From Pseudobutyrivibrio sp. (GTDB lineage Bacteria > Bacillota > Clostridia > Lachnospirales > Lachnospiraceae): a stretch of 64,000 nt of DNA. A program made the translations under genes and the position numbers. The stretch spans positions 1 through 64,000 of the forward strand of contig NZ_SVEV01000014.1 in the NCBI RefSeq assembly GCF_015057185.1, written 5' to 3'. The notes below the pieces were generated by a model, which searched no databases, was not told the origin of the DNA, and was given only the letters and a program-made list of their open reading frames with translations. Positions 16,506-24,687 of this stretch are shown one piece after another (position 1 is the stretch's first letter; each line of letters starts with the position of its first letter).

Positions 16506-18129
16506 CTGTAACCTCCTCCATAAGTGGTCTATTAGCCTGCGCTAATTTTTCGTTTTCTATCTCAAGAGTTCTTACATTATCTTCATAATCAGAACCATTC
16601 ATTGCAGCGCATTCATCTTCATGTGTGGATAGGCCATGGGCTATACGTTTAATTGCAGCCTCAGCTTCTTGAGATGGATTTAATACACCTTGTGCCGGAC
16701 CAGTCCAAGTCGCATTGGTGTACGCCTTTTTGATTAATGGGTCTGTGAAAAATCCTGGGGCTTTTATGCGCCCAAGGCTTACGGCTTCCGCAAACCATAT
16801 TTCATACACTTGTTGACAAAAATCATCAACAAACCACTTACGGCGCATTGAAAAAGCTTTCCATGTCTCGTTTAATGCACCTTTTGAAGCACTAAAGTTA
16901 TTACTGAACTTTTTCATCAATACTTCTGGTGATATCTCAAGAGCTGCACCTATCATCATCGCAAAAGCTGATACAAAAGAATCATAGTTCTGTGATGGGT
17001 GTTTAGACTCTACCGCCTCAACTTTTTCCCCTGACTTTAGGAAATTGATTGTTCCTGAACCTAATCTAATCTCATCTTCCTTATCAGGTGCCATTGTGAG
17101 AAAATCGTCGTCATCATCCACACCGCCGAAGCCATCAATATCATTGCCTGTTTCCGTGCTGACAAATAAGGCAAACATTGAATTAATGACTGCAGCCATT
17201 ATCTCTGCTTCTGTGTAACGTGTCAGCTGCTTGATTGATTGAATGACAGGTGCTAAAAATGGTACTCCTCTGTATTGTTCTGCTATTTCTGCATTGAACA
17301 CATGAAGAATGTTAGGGTTGCCTGTTTTCTTTCCTCTTTTTTCAATTCGTTTCCACTTTGGAGATTTCCTCGAAAATTCTCCAGGAAACTCTGAGCAGAT
17401 GTGATAAGCAACTACTTTTCCATTCTTATCGATTTCAACACCATTCATAATGGTATTGCCATTCTTTTCAATCTTGTCGAACCCATCATATTCACCTGTA
17501 TTATTACCAGGTGTTGAGATTCTATCGGCCGATACTAACCTAAGTCTCAATGAATAAGGCATGTAGGTTGTAGCTTCTCCATATTGGATTAGAGCAAACT
17601 CTTCACCGTTTTTTAGCCAATCGCTAAATGCTATTTGCTGTAAAGCATAAAAATTATTAAGATCGCATACGTCGCATAGAGTAGATGCTGCCCATACTGC
17701 AAACTCTTTCTTGATTTGCGACTGTAACTTAGTAGCATCTTCTCTAGACATGCCTAAAAATTCATAATCAATCTTTGGTTTAGGTTTTAAACCCATACCG
17801 ATAACATTGGTCCTAGTTGAATTAATAGCTGCTGTAGCTATCGGAGCATTCATTGCTAGGTCTCTTGTTCTTTCCCTTAATAATTTCCTATTCTCTTCAA
17901 TATCACTCTTTGGAGATAAACTCTCTGAGTGATACTGTTCAGCCCATGTAGCTCCTCTTGATGCGCCACCATGGCTATATCCTGAATTTACAAATCGCTC
18001 AACTGCGTCTCTTTGAGCATTTAACATCGCGGTATTAGCTCTAGTCTTAGCTAATTGGTTTTCAGCTTTTGCAAGCTCAAGACTTTTCTTTGTGTTCCTG
18101 AGCTGGAACATATCCGATAAATAACCCAT
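16492..18129 (-). CDS. Phage portal protein (lambda gpB-like)
   Basis: 545 aa portal vertex subunit through which DNA is packaged. Family blocks visible are LAMNAPIATAAINSTRTNVIGMGLKPKP near 70-95, FSDWLKNGEEFALIQYG near 150, ILHVFNAEIAEQYRGVPFLAPVIQSIKQLTRYTEAEIMAAVINSMFALFV near 255-305 and FSNNFSASKGALNETWKAF near 400. ATG 18129 is chosen because AAAGGAGG lies 4 nt upstream; the frame is open further but without a ribosome site. It lies between gpW and the protease as in lambda. Confidence 0.93.
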   Translation of the reverse strand: MGYLSDMFQLRNTKKSLELAKAENQLAKTRANTAMLNAQRDAVERFVNSGYSHGGASRGATWAEQYHSESLSPKSDIEENRKLLRERTRDLAMNAPIATAAINSTRTNVIGMGLKPKPKIDYEFLGMSREDATKLQSQIKKEFAVWAASTLCDVCDLNNFYALQQIAFSDWLKNGEEFALIQYGEATTYMPYSLRLRLVSADRISTPGNNTGEYDGFDKIEKNGNTIMNGVEIDKNGKVVAYHICSEFPGEFSRKSPKWKRIEKRGKKTGNPNILHVFNAEIAEQYRGVPFLAPVIQSIKQLTRYTEAEIMAAVINSMFALFVSTETGNDIDGFGGVDDDDDFLTMAPDKEDEIRLGSGTINFLKSGEKVEAVESKHPSQNYDSFVSAFAMMIGAALEISPEVLMKKFSNNFSASKGALNETWKAFSMRRKWFVDDFCQQVYEIWFAEAVSLGRIKAPGFFTDPLIKKAYTNATWTGPAQGVLNPSQEAEAAIKRIAHGLSTHEDECAAMNGSDYEDNVRTLEIENEKLAQANRPLMEEVTDEEN

Positions 18130-18139
18130 GTTTCCTCCT

Positions 18140-18382
18140 TTAGAGTGGAACTGCTCTGGCGACTCTTCTCTTGGATGTACCACGAGTCTCATAAGCGTCT
18201 ATTGCCTGCTCATACTCATGAATTTCCTCAGTGATTTCACTAAGGCTCGCACGATTCATTTGGGTTGCGCCAATCGTATAAGATTGACCACCTACTAGAA
18301 TCTTATGTCTAGCCTTTTTCAAATCTTCTAGTGTAGCTACTGCATCATCATATTGAGTTTTATTTCTAATGATTACTGCCAT
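18140..18382 (-). CDS. Head-tail connector gpW-like protein
   Basis: 80 aa. ARHKILVGGQSYTIGATQMNRASLSEITEEIHEYEQAIDAYE matches the lambda gpW / phage head-tail joining family, which plugs the portal and makes the tail attachment site. It lies between terminase and portal exactly as in lambda (A, W, B). Confidence 0.83.
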   Translation of the reverse strand: MAVIIRNKTQYDDAVATLEDLKKARHKILVGGQSYTIGATQMNRASLSEITEEIHEYEQAIDAYETRGTSKRRVARAVPL

Positions 18383-18384
18383 TT

Positions 18385-20271
18385 TTACCTCTCAATTCCT
18401 TCAATCGACCTTCTAACAGTTCTCTGTCGCTTACTCTTTTTCATGTAATTGACACCAGCTCTTATCTTAGATTCGAGCTTATCCCATTCAGGTCTCAAGA
18501 TTTCTACAACTGCATAGTTATAATTAAATAAATCAAGCGGCTCGTTTCGTGCGCCGCTCTTCTTTACCCATACCTTTTTAATCATTCCGTTGACCTTTTT
18601 GTTTATCTGATGCTCACATGTTAGGCCTTTGAAGTATTCTGAATCATACCCTCTGCCTTCTCCTACTGGAAAATGACAATATCCAGGGCCCGTTTCTTCC
18701 AGCGATAGTCTGTTCATAATATCTTCTTTGCCGGAATCGACACCGATAATATGAATTAAGGTTCTATCAACGACTACTTTCTTTCCGCCTCGTTCTTCTG
18801 TGATATCAACTACGGTCTTTTTGTATATCAAAGGTATATCAGGCTTGCCTGCATAGCCCTTAATTCCATAGCATTTTTTGCCTTTAGATTTCATGTGTTT
18901 AATCCACTTGTAGGTTTTATTCGTAAAGTGGCCACCTGTATCTATTGCGATTCCTGCTACGTTTAACTCTGTGCCATCCTCGAAATGAAGTGGCTGTGCT
19001 AAATAGGCTTCGAGCTGATTCCATGGTTCGTCAGTAATTAATTCTCCGTAGATTTCAGTTTTGTAGATTCCCCATGACTCGTAATTACGAGTCCAGCCTC
19101 TTATTTCTACTTCAAATCGATTATCTTGAACATCCACTGCCGCTGTAAGAAGTAGTACTCCTTCTGGTATTTCTGCTTCGTAGACTTCAGCTCTACTCTC
19201 TAATGAGTCTTCATCAACAGAATCCTCAACATATGCTGTTTCCTCCCACACTTCTCCGAGCACGGTGTTAATAAATACTTTCATATCCTCAGGATCATGG
19301 AAGCGTTTTAACTTATCATCAGCATCTTTGAAGTTTTCTATAATCTCTTTCCAGTCAACAAATGGACTAGCAAGCTCGTTGAGCCTAAATGATCTGGCTC
19401 TCTTTCTCTCTGGGTGTTTAGCAATCCATTTATGATTACTATCTTTCCACTGTCGCTCCGTAGATATGCATCCGCACTCACGACATACCATTGAGACCGT
19501 GTCAAACTTTATCCTTTTGAAGTCATATGGTTGAAATGCTCCACACTCAGGGCATTGGGTGCACCATTCTTCCATGCTGCCTTTGTTATATGCATCCTCA
19601 ATCTTGCTTCGTCCCGCTATTGTAGGTGTAGAAGTCTTTATATGTTTTTTATTCCAATAGGATGTTGCTCTTTTTTCAGCAAGCTTTATTGGATTACCTT
19701 CTGAGCCTGCTGACTCAGGAAAGCGGTCTGTTTCATCCATCCATATTATTCTTCTAGGATCAGAAGCAAGTGAACTTGGTGAATTGGCTCCACCAATTGC
19801 TATACTTCCACCAGGGTAGCTTTTAAGTAAAATTGTATTGTTTGAATTTTTGGCCTTTGGGTCTGCAACCTTGCAAGCCAGCGATGGGATATCTGCTATC
19901 ATCTGAGATAGTCTTGTCTTTGAAAACTTCTCAGCAATTTGGATAGTAGGCATTACCAACATCTGTGTAGCTGGCTCGTAATCAATAAAGTATCCTATAC
20001 CACACATAATGATTGTTGTCTTACCAACCTGCGCCGAGCTCATTACACTTACATCAACAACCTCAGGGTCTGTAATTGCGTCCATGATTTCTTTCTGATA
20101 CGGAATCGTATCAGTTGAATAACGTCCAGCCTCATTGGAGCCTTCAGGAAGAACCATGTAATTATCAGCCCATTGGCTTAATGTCATGCTATCTTTAGGT
20201 TTTAACGTGTTGGCCAATTTGCTCATTAACTGGAGTGTATGCCAACTTACTTCTTTATTCGCCACTATCAT
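18385..20271 (-). CDS. Terminase large subunit (lambda gpA-like)
   Basis: About 628 aa. The ATPase domain has an adapted Walker A (SAQVGKTTIIMCGIGYF, residues about 85-100) and Walker B IIWMDETDRFP near 180. A Cys-rich stretch (CTQCPECGAFQPYDF...CRECGC, about 240-275) is typical of GpA. The C-terminal nuclease begins with LLTAAVDVQDNRFEVEIRGW near 390. It packages concatemeric DNA into proheads and, as a gpA family member, implies cos-type cutting. The start is uncertain (TTG 20274, ATG 20271 or GTG 20265). It overlaps the small subunit. Confidence 0.93.
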   Translation of the reverse strand: MIVANKEVSWHTLQLMSKLANTLKPKDSMTLSQWADNYMVLPEGSNEAGRYSTDTIPYQKEIMDAITDPEVVDVSVMSSAQVGKTTIIMCGIGYFIDYEPATQMLVMPTIQIAEKFSKTRLSQMIADIPSLACKVADPKAKNSNNTILLKSYPGGSIAIGGANSPSSLASDPRRIIWMDETDRFPESAGSEGNPIKLAEKRATSYWNKKHIKTSTPTIAGRSKIEDAYNKGSMEEWCTQCPECGAFQPYDFKRIKFDTVSMVCRECGCISTERQWKDSNHKWIAKHPERKRARSFRLNELASPFVDWKEIIENFKDADDKLKRFHDPEDMKVFINTVLGEVWEETAYVEDSVDEDSLESRAEVYEAEIPEGVLLLTAAVDVQDNRFEVEIRGWTRNYESWGIYKTEIYGELITDEPWNQLEAYLAQPLHFEDGTELNVAGIAIDTGGHFTNKTYKWIKHMKSKGKKCYGIKGYAGKPDIPLIYKKTVVDITEERGGKKVVVDRTLIHIIGVDSGKEDIMNRLSLEETGPGYCHFPVGEGRGYDSEYFKGLTCEHQINKKVNGMIKKVWVKKSGARNEPLDLFNYNYAVVEILRPEWDKLESKIRAGVNYMKKSKRQRTVRRSIEGIER

Positions 20272-20833
20272 CAACTCCTAACGAACTAAGAGCCTCATTG
20301 GATATCTCAATGTGTTCGTCAGAATAGAAATCCGCTGGATTGTAACTAGCAAGTTCAACTAGGGCATTATCTATCTCCAGCTTCAAAATCTTTTGTATTT
20401 CTGTCCTACTTTTCCCTTCTAGCTTTTTTGCCAACTTGGAAGGGAGGGCGGTCATCTTTGATTTAAACTTTTCAAACATGTCCGTCATTACCGCTTCGAC
20501 ATCCTCGGCTTTATGTACTTGTCCTTTGATTAATTGTAATTTGATTTCTGTTATCTGCCTCTTGAGGTGTTCGTGCATAGCCTTTTCCTCGTCAAGGTCT
20601 AGTGATTCTCCGTCGTCATCGGTTTTCTGAGTACTCTTTCCAGCGTTTGCTAATTTGAGAGCTGTGATATACCCCTTTGCCGATTCCCAGAACAAATATC
20701 TGCCCTTCGAATCACGTTTTATGATGCCCTTTTCGGCAAGGTCTCGAATAGTCCTATCTTTCACTCCTAGCAAGGCTTCGAGCGTTTTTGAACTAACTAT
20801 AATTTCCTCTAAATTTTGGGTCTCTTTTTTCAT
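20255..20833 (-). CDS. Terminase small subunit (Nu1-like)
   Basis: 192 aa. It begins with a winged-helix Nu1-type DNA-binding domain (SSKTLEALLGVKDRTIRDLAEKGIIKRDSKGRYLF, residues 13-48) and ends in a helical oligomerisation region. It recognises the packaging site and recruits gpA. ATG 20833 follows GGTGG at 5 nt; the extra upstream open frame to 20911 has no ribosome site and reads through GC-rich sequence that may be the cos region. Its end overlaps the large subunit start. Confidence 0.87.
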   Translation of the reverse strand: MKKETQNLEEIIVSSKTLEALLGVKDRTIRDLAEKGIIKRDSKGRYLFWESAKGYITALKLANAGKSTQKTDDDGESLDLDEEKAMHEHLKRQITEIKLQLIKGQVHKAEDVEAVMTDMFEKFKSKMTALPSKLAKKLEGKSRTEIQKILKLEIDNALVELASYNPADFYSDEHIEISNEALSSLGVDDSGE

Positions 20834-21036
20834 GTCGTCCACCCTGATAATCGGCAATGCCCTAAAAAATTGATTATTATCTAGACAATTATTGGGCTCG
20901 CCGACCCGCAAAGCCTTTTGTCGGGCCCGAAAGAACCTACTTTCGGCACCTTTGAGGCTTGCGTTCCTTCTATTTAATGCAAAATAAATCTTCTAGGCTG
21001 ATGAGCTGCTCAAAAAGCAGTTAATAAAGCCCACAA

Positions 21037-21082
21037 AAAAGAGTGCTCAAGCCTCTTGATCCTGAAGCTTGAGCACTCTTTT
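21037..21082. terminator. Strong bidirectional hairpin terminator
   Basis: Perfect 16-bp arms AAAAGAGTGCTCAAGC (21037-21052) and the complementary GCTTGAGCACTCTTTT (21067-21082), with A-run and T-run at the two ends, so it can terminate in either direction. It lies in the gap between the head operon and the rightward island. Confidence 0.85.
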
Positions 21083-21256
21083 ATTTCTTACTATTCAATT
21101 GCTATACTGAACCAGCTTATTAATCACTAGAAAGTATTTTTACTCTATTAATTATCCCTGGACCATACATCCAGGACATCCGCCCATGATGCCTGGATAT
21201 ATGCCCGCAACATTATTGTAAAGGGAGTAAGAAATGCGCAAACAGCAAAATAAAAG

Positions 21257-21274
21257 CGGCGGAACTTTCCGCCG
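21257..21274. terminator. GC-rich hairpin with T-rich flanks
   Basis: Arms CGGCGG (21257-21262) and CCGCCG (21269-21274), extendable by AA/TT, are followed by TTATCGTTTTGTCTTT on the plus strand and by CTTTTATTTT on the minus strand. It is probably a second insulating terminator beside the one at 21037. Confidence 0.6.
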
Positions 21275-21533
21275 TTATCGTTTTGTCTTTATTGCTTAAT
21301 ATCATTATAGCACCGTTCAAGCGAACAAAACGAACACTTTTAATATATACATTTCTTTTTCTATGGCTTTGTGAATTGCTTTTGATTATCTTCTCACTTT
21401 TTATTATTCATTCTCTTTTTTGGGATTGCTTGCAAACTTTTTTCAAAAAATTTTTCAACTAATTTTTCTTAGTATTTACAAGGCTTTGGGGCGCTTCCCA
21501 AAAATCTTTCTAAAACTTTTTTGAAATTTTTGC

Positions 21534-21563
21534 TTGACATTGCAGACCAGTGGGCTGTATTAT
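21534..21563 (+). promoter_or_regulatory. Sigma-70 promoter of the rightward island
   Basis: TTGACA (21534-21539), an 18-nt spacer and TATTAT (21558-21563) on the plus strand, downstream of two terminators and upstream of three rightward genes. An independent promoter of this kind is typical of prophage moron genes expressed in the lysogen. Confidence 0.65.
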
Positions 21564-21653
21564 TGAGTCACAGCAAGGCAATCAAGCCAAGCTGATTCAA
21601 ATAGAAAGCAGGTGATAGCAATTAATAAGGAACTAGAAAAGAGGGTAAAGCTT

Positions 21654-21797
21654 ATGACAAAAGCCAACTTGGAATTTACCGAAAGAGTTTTAAAACTCAT
21701 TGAAGAGTGGGAACGTGACGGACTCCCACAAGAGCAGATAATCAAATACTTAAACATCTTAGAAGGACAAAAAGAAAAGCCAACCACTAAGGGCTGA
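21654..21797 (+). CDS. Small helical protein of the rightward island
   Basis: 47 aa from ATG 21654 (GAGG 9 nt upstream); a GTG at 21612 would give 61 aa but is too close to its only purine-rich sequence. The product (ANLEFTERVLKLIEEWERDGLPQEQIIKYLNILEGQ) is an amphipathic two-helix peptide of unknown function. It is the first gene after the island promoter. Confidence 0.55.
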   Translation: MTKANLEFTERVLKLIEEWERDGLPQEQIIKYLNILEGQKEKPTTKG

Positions 21798-21819
21798 CTC
21801 TTCACTACAATCTTATAGG

Positions 21820-21848
21820 TTCGGGGCGGCTACCTGCTCCGCCTCGAA
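21820..21848 (+). terminator. Hairpin between island genes
   Basis: Ten-pair stem TTCGGGGCGG (21820-21829) with CCGCCTCGAA (21839-21848), one G-T pair, 9-nt loop, lying between the 47-aa gene and the J-domain gene. The following sequence is only weakly T-rich, so it may act as an attenuator or mRNA-processing structure rather than a full terminator. Confidence 0.4.
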
Positions 21849-21905
21849 TCTAAATTCATTATAGCAGGGGATAGCGAATAATTCAATTAGTAGGAGGTAT
21901 TTATT

Positions 21906-23522
21906 ATGAGTAAATTTTTTAAGAATATCCAGAGCTTAGAGCAGTTAAAGAACAACTATAGAGATTTATTAAAGGCTAATCATCCAGACAACGGCGGAGA
22001 CCTTGAAACAATGCAAGATATTAATTGTGAGTACGACGCACTTTTTACTATCTGGAAAAACAAAGAAGCTTCTACACTTACAGAGGAGCAGAAAAAGGAA
22101 ACTGCAGCATCTTCAAGAAAGCATTTCTATACACAGTTTGGTTGGGCTGGTAGCCGTTACGATGGAAACCTTACACTTAAAGAAATTGCTAAGATAGTTA
22201 GAAACTATGTAAAAGAGCAGTATCCAACATGTAAATTTTCTGTAAGAACCAAATACGCTTCAATGTGTCAGGAGCTTATAGTTGATTTAAAAGAGTTTCC
22301 TTCTCAGATGTTCAAGACTGGCGAAGATCTCAAAAATGAAGGCATAGATTACAATTGTGATTCTGTTCGTCAATGTATGCGCCGCATGGAAGCCAACGAC
22401 CTTTGGTCTTTAACTTGCTGGGATGATGATGATTTTGTAAAGGCATATGATAAAGCCCTCGAAGTTAATGCTGAATTCTACGGAATCATGACAGATTATT
22501 TTAAGAGCGTTGTTGATGATGTTAACACATTTGTAAACTCTTACAACTACGACGATAGCGACAGTATGACAGACTACTTTGATGTTAATTTCTACTTCTT
22601 TGGATGTGGTGTCAATGGTTGTAAATATGTACCAAAGACTGCAAGGATCAAGAACCATGAAAATAATGTGACACCTTCAGAGCCTTCCGAAAATGTTGAA
22701 GATGTAAACTATACAATCGAAAAATCAGAGCACACAAAGACAGGCGAAACAATTTACTTAGTAAAACCAGTTGAACGCATGGATCATGATACATTCAACA
22801 GCGAGCGACAGCGAATGAAGGAGAACGGAGGATATTACAGCAAGTTTACACATAGCTTCGTATTCAAAGAATATCCTAGCTTTTTAGATGCTGAGCCTGA
22901 GCAGATTGAATCCGTTGAGCCTGAAACATGTGAAGCAGCTGAAAGCACCGCCGAAGGTGCCCAGGATGAAACAGAAGTTTTAGAAATATCTGAGCCAGTG
23001 GCAGAGCCTGAGAAAGAGACGGCAGAGCATACCGCAGAGCCTGAACAGGGGCAGCAGGAAAATGTTTTAGATAGCTTTTTCAGAAGATACGGCAGCCCTT
23101 CAGAATTTGCAGAGCACACTTTGCATCTATACGCACACAGGGCCAGCGGCCTACATACTGAGGCGGACATATTACGAGAAATAAAGCGAGCTGATGACTT
23201 TATGAAAGATTTGCAGCACTACATGGAATGCCTTAAAGCGCATCAGGCGGAACTTGTAAAGCAATACAACTTTATAGCTACCAGCCCAACAAAAAACAAA
23301 ATCAGGCTTGAGCGCAAGAAAAACAGCTGGACCAACAAAGTAATGTATAGCATCATTTACTTTACTGTTAACTTGAATGATTTTTCAGAGACCGAGAGCG
23401 GCCGCGAATCATTCGAGGGCAAGGAACGCAAGAAGGCGCTGGATCGCTTTGCGGAGCTTGAAGCCTCTCACCCTGATTATATCTTGGAAAAGGATATAGA
23501 AAAAGCGCGCTGGGAGCGTTGA
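21906..23522 (+). CDS. J-domain and LPD29-like polyvalent-type protein
   Basis: 538 aa, start supported by AGGAGG. Residues 8-50 are J-domain-like with an HPD motif (LKNNYRDLLKANHPDNGGDLETMQDINCEYDAL), the DnaK-contacting signature. Residues about 75-205 resemble the LPD29 domain of phage and mobile-element polyvalent proteins (YPTCKFSVRTKYASMCQELIVDLKEF). Residues about 330-390 are a Glu/Pro/Ala-rich low-complexity spacer. The C-terminal 150 residues are basic and helical. LPD-type domains occur in proteins delivered with phage or conjugative DNA, often counter-defence; that role is inference. Rightward and promoter-linked, it stands apart from the leftward phage operons. Confidence 0.65.
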   Translation: MSKFFKNIQSLEQLKNNYRDLLKANHPDNGGDLETMQDINCEYDALFTIWKNKEASTLTEEQKKETAASSRKHFYTQFGWAGSRYDGNLTLKEIAKIVRNYVKEQYPTCKFSVRTKYASMCQELIVDLKEFPSQMFKTGEDLKNEGIDYNCDSVRQCMRRMEANDLWSLTCWDDDDFVKAYDKALEVNAEFYGIMTDYFKSVVDDVNTFVNSYNYDDSDSMTDYFDVNFYFFGCGVNGCKYVPKTARIKNHENNVTPSEPSENVEDVNYTIEKSEHTKTGETIYLVKPVERMDHDTFNSERQRMKENGGYYSKFTHSFVFKEYPSFLDAEPEQIESVEPETCEAAESTAEGAQDETEVLEISEPVAEPEKETAEHTAEPEQGQQENVLDSFFRRYGSPSEFAEHTLHLYAHRASGLHTEADILREIKRADDFMKDLQHYMECLKAHQAELVKQYNFIATSPTKNKIRLERKKNSWTNKVMYSIIYFTVNLNDFSETESGRESFEGKERKKALDRFAELEASHPDYILEKDIEKARWER

Positions 23523-23545
23523 GGATATGTTATTATTTAACTATC

Positions 23546-23631
23546 CTGCTGCAATTGCTCAGCTTCAAAAAATGTTTTTAGATGCTGCTGCAATTGCCAG
23601 CCTTTAAAAATGTTTTAGATACTGCTGCAAT
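23546..23631 (+). repeat. Degenerate tandem repeats, unit about 38 bp
   Basis: Two full units begin CTGCTGCAATTG at 23546 and 23585 and both run through AAAAATGTTTT-AGAT. A partial third unit (CTGCTGCAATG) starts at 23622 and runs into the TTGCACCGGTGCAA palindrome. The array occupies the gap before the small HTH gene and may be a regulator-binding or iteron-like array. It could also be decayed duplicated coding sequence. Confidence 0.55.
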
Positions 23632-23635
23632 GTTT

Positions 23636-23649
23636 TTGCACCGGTGCAA
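23636..23649. promoter_or_regulatory. Copy 2 of the prophage palindrome TTGCACCGGTGCAA
   Basis: Exact copy, 50 bp upstream of the start of the small HTH gene at 23699 and at the end of the tandem repeats. This position would suit autoregulation by that HTH protein, which is an inference. Confidence 0.55.
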
Positions 23650-23698
23650 TTTTATGTTTTGCTGTCCTACCGGCTACACGGGGAGAAATGAGGAAATT

Positions 23699-23887
23699 AT
23701 GACCATTAAAGAAATGCGCCAGCTCTTAGGACTAAGCCAGGTTAAGTTTGGCCAAAAGTATAATATCCCTGTTCGCACTGTTCAGCACTGGGAAGATGGC
23801 GACAGAAAATGTCCAGATTATGTTTTATTGCTTCTTGAAAGATGTGTTTTAGAGGATGCCGAAAATGAGCGAACAGAGAGCCGTTAA
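23699..23887 (+). CDS. Small HTH (XRE-like) DNA-binding protein
   Basis: 62 aa. TIKEMRQLLGLSQVKFGQKYNIPVRTVQHWEDGDRKCPDYVLLLLERCV is a compact helix-turn-helix of the type found in phage and toxin-antitoxin regulators (recognition helix around VRTVQHWE). ATG 23699 is chosen over an upstream start at 23582 because the upstream part is repeat sequence and GAGAAATGAGG precedes this ATG. It is the last gene of the rightward island and is followed by a strong terminator. Confidence 0.75.
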   Translation: MTIKEMRQLLGLSQVKFGQKYNIPVRTVQHWEDGDRKCPDYVLLLLERCVLEDAENERTESR

Positions 23888-23902
23888 TGCTCTCTGTTTT
23901 TT
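23873..23902 (+). terminator. Intrinsic terminator of the rightward island
   Basis: ACAGAGAGC (23873-23881) pairs with GCTCTCTGT (23889-23897), followed by TTTTT. It overlaps the stop codon region of the HTH gene. Confidence 0.85.
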
Positions 23903-23989
23903 ATGTCCTCTCAGCCCTGATGTTTATTAAATGCGAGCTTGCTTTAATTGACAATGCTTTTATTTATGTCTTTTAAAAGTATGTCACAT

Positions 23990-24217
23990 TTAATATTTAT
24001 GCAGGCTGCGCTTTACTTTTTTCCACCATCTAATTAAGTTTTCTATCGCTTTTAGTATTGGCTCAATGATTTTATCTACCAGCTCGTGCATATATTGTTT
24101 AGCTAGATATGACTCAAATCCGACTGAGTCCCTATAGTATATGTACTCCAGTGGGTCAATACTTTCCATGCGTAACTCTTCTCTAATATACTTTTCGAAG
24201 TACTCTTCTTCACTCAT
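23990..24217 (-). CDS. Small hypothetical early-region protein
   Basis: 75 aa, not recognised. The acidic N-terminus (MSEEEYFEKYIREELRMESIDPLEYIYYRDSVGF) is followed by a helix and a basic Trp-rich end (KAIENLIRWWKKVKRSLHKY) that could touch membrane or nucleic acid. GAGGGTG precedes the start. It overlaps the sigma-like regulator gene by 8 nt, so the two are probably co-translated. Confidence 0.55.
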   Translation of the reverse strand: MSEEEYFEKYIREELRMESIDPLEYIYYRDSVGFESYLAKQYMHELVDKIIEPILKAIENLIRWWKKVKRSLHKY

Positions 24218-24656
24218 CTTTCACCCTCTCTAGAAACCTTGTTATCTCCATGCGCACAGCGTCAGCTGTGTTACCTGGTCCTAAGCTCTTGGCCACCTCT
24301 GACCATTCTTTATTGTCCACGTAACGAAGTCTCATGATTAGGCGCTTTCTGCTGTCCTCGATAGTGTCAATGTATACCTCTACTTCATCCAATGCTATGT
24401 CTAGCTTTTGTTTTAGATTCTCAAGTCTGAACTGTCTTTTTAAAAGCAATGTCTTTTTTTCTTGGTATTCCGGATAAGGGAAGCCCTCGATTTTAAAATG
24501 TTGTGTTCCACCCATTCCGCCGTTAACACTATCTTGCACTAGATACTTGTTGTCAAACTTCTCTAGCTCTTTTAGATTATGCTGTATACGTCTTTCGGTA
24601 TCCTCATATTCTCTTTTGATGTCGTCGTATTGTTCTAGTATGCTCTTTCTCATCAT
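24210..24656 (-). CDS. Sigma-70 region 4-like late transcription regulator (ArpU/DUF1492 type)
   Basis: 148 aa. The N-terminal two-thirds are coiled-coil helices. The C-terminal IEDSRKRLIMRLRYVDNKEWSEVAKSLGPGNTADAVRMEITRFLERV (about 98-145) resembles the sigma-70 region 4 HTH of the phage ArpU/RinA/DUF1492 group, activators of late (packaging and structural) transcription. It lies at the downstream end of the leftward early operon, where such regulators usually sit. The terminase operon in the same direction follows after the rightward island. Confidence 0.72.
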   Translation of the reverse strand: MMRKSILEQYDDIKREYEDTERRIQHNLKELEKFDNKYLVQDSVNGGMGGTQHFKIEGFPYPEYQEKKTLLLKRQFRLENLKQKLDIALDEVEVYIDTIEDSRKRLIMRLRYVDNKEWSEVAKSLGPGNTADAVRMEITRFLERVKDE

Positions 24657-24687
24657 TCCCCCTATCCTGCTGCAGCGCGCAGCAAAA

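Larger units (their letters stand above)
20834..21533. other. Non-coding region between terminase and the rightward island
   Basis: About 700 bp with no convincing gene. The first 140 bp beside the terminase (20885-20975) are much more GC-rich than their surroundings (GGGCTCGCCGACCC, CCGAAAG...CTTTCGG) and sit where cos sites lie in lambda-type phages. Two strong hairpins (21037-21082 and 21257-21274) insulate the leftward head operon from the rightward island. A short Gly/Cys-rich open frame on the minus strand near 21150-21260 lacks a start and spans the second hairpin. Confidence 0.5.

Noticed and set aside
21150..21265. Minus-strand Gly/Cys-rich open frame ending MGGCPGCMVQG
   Set aside because: No start codon with a ribosome site, and the frame runs through a terminator hairpin; it may be a decayed fragment.
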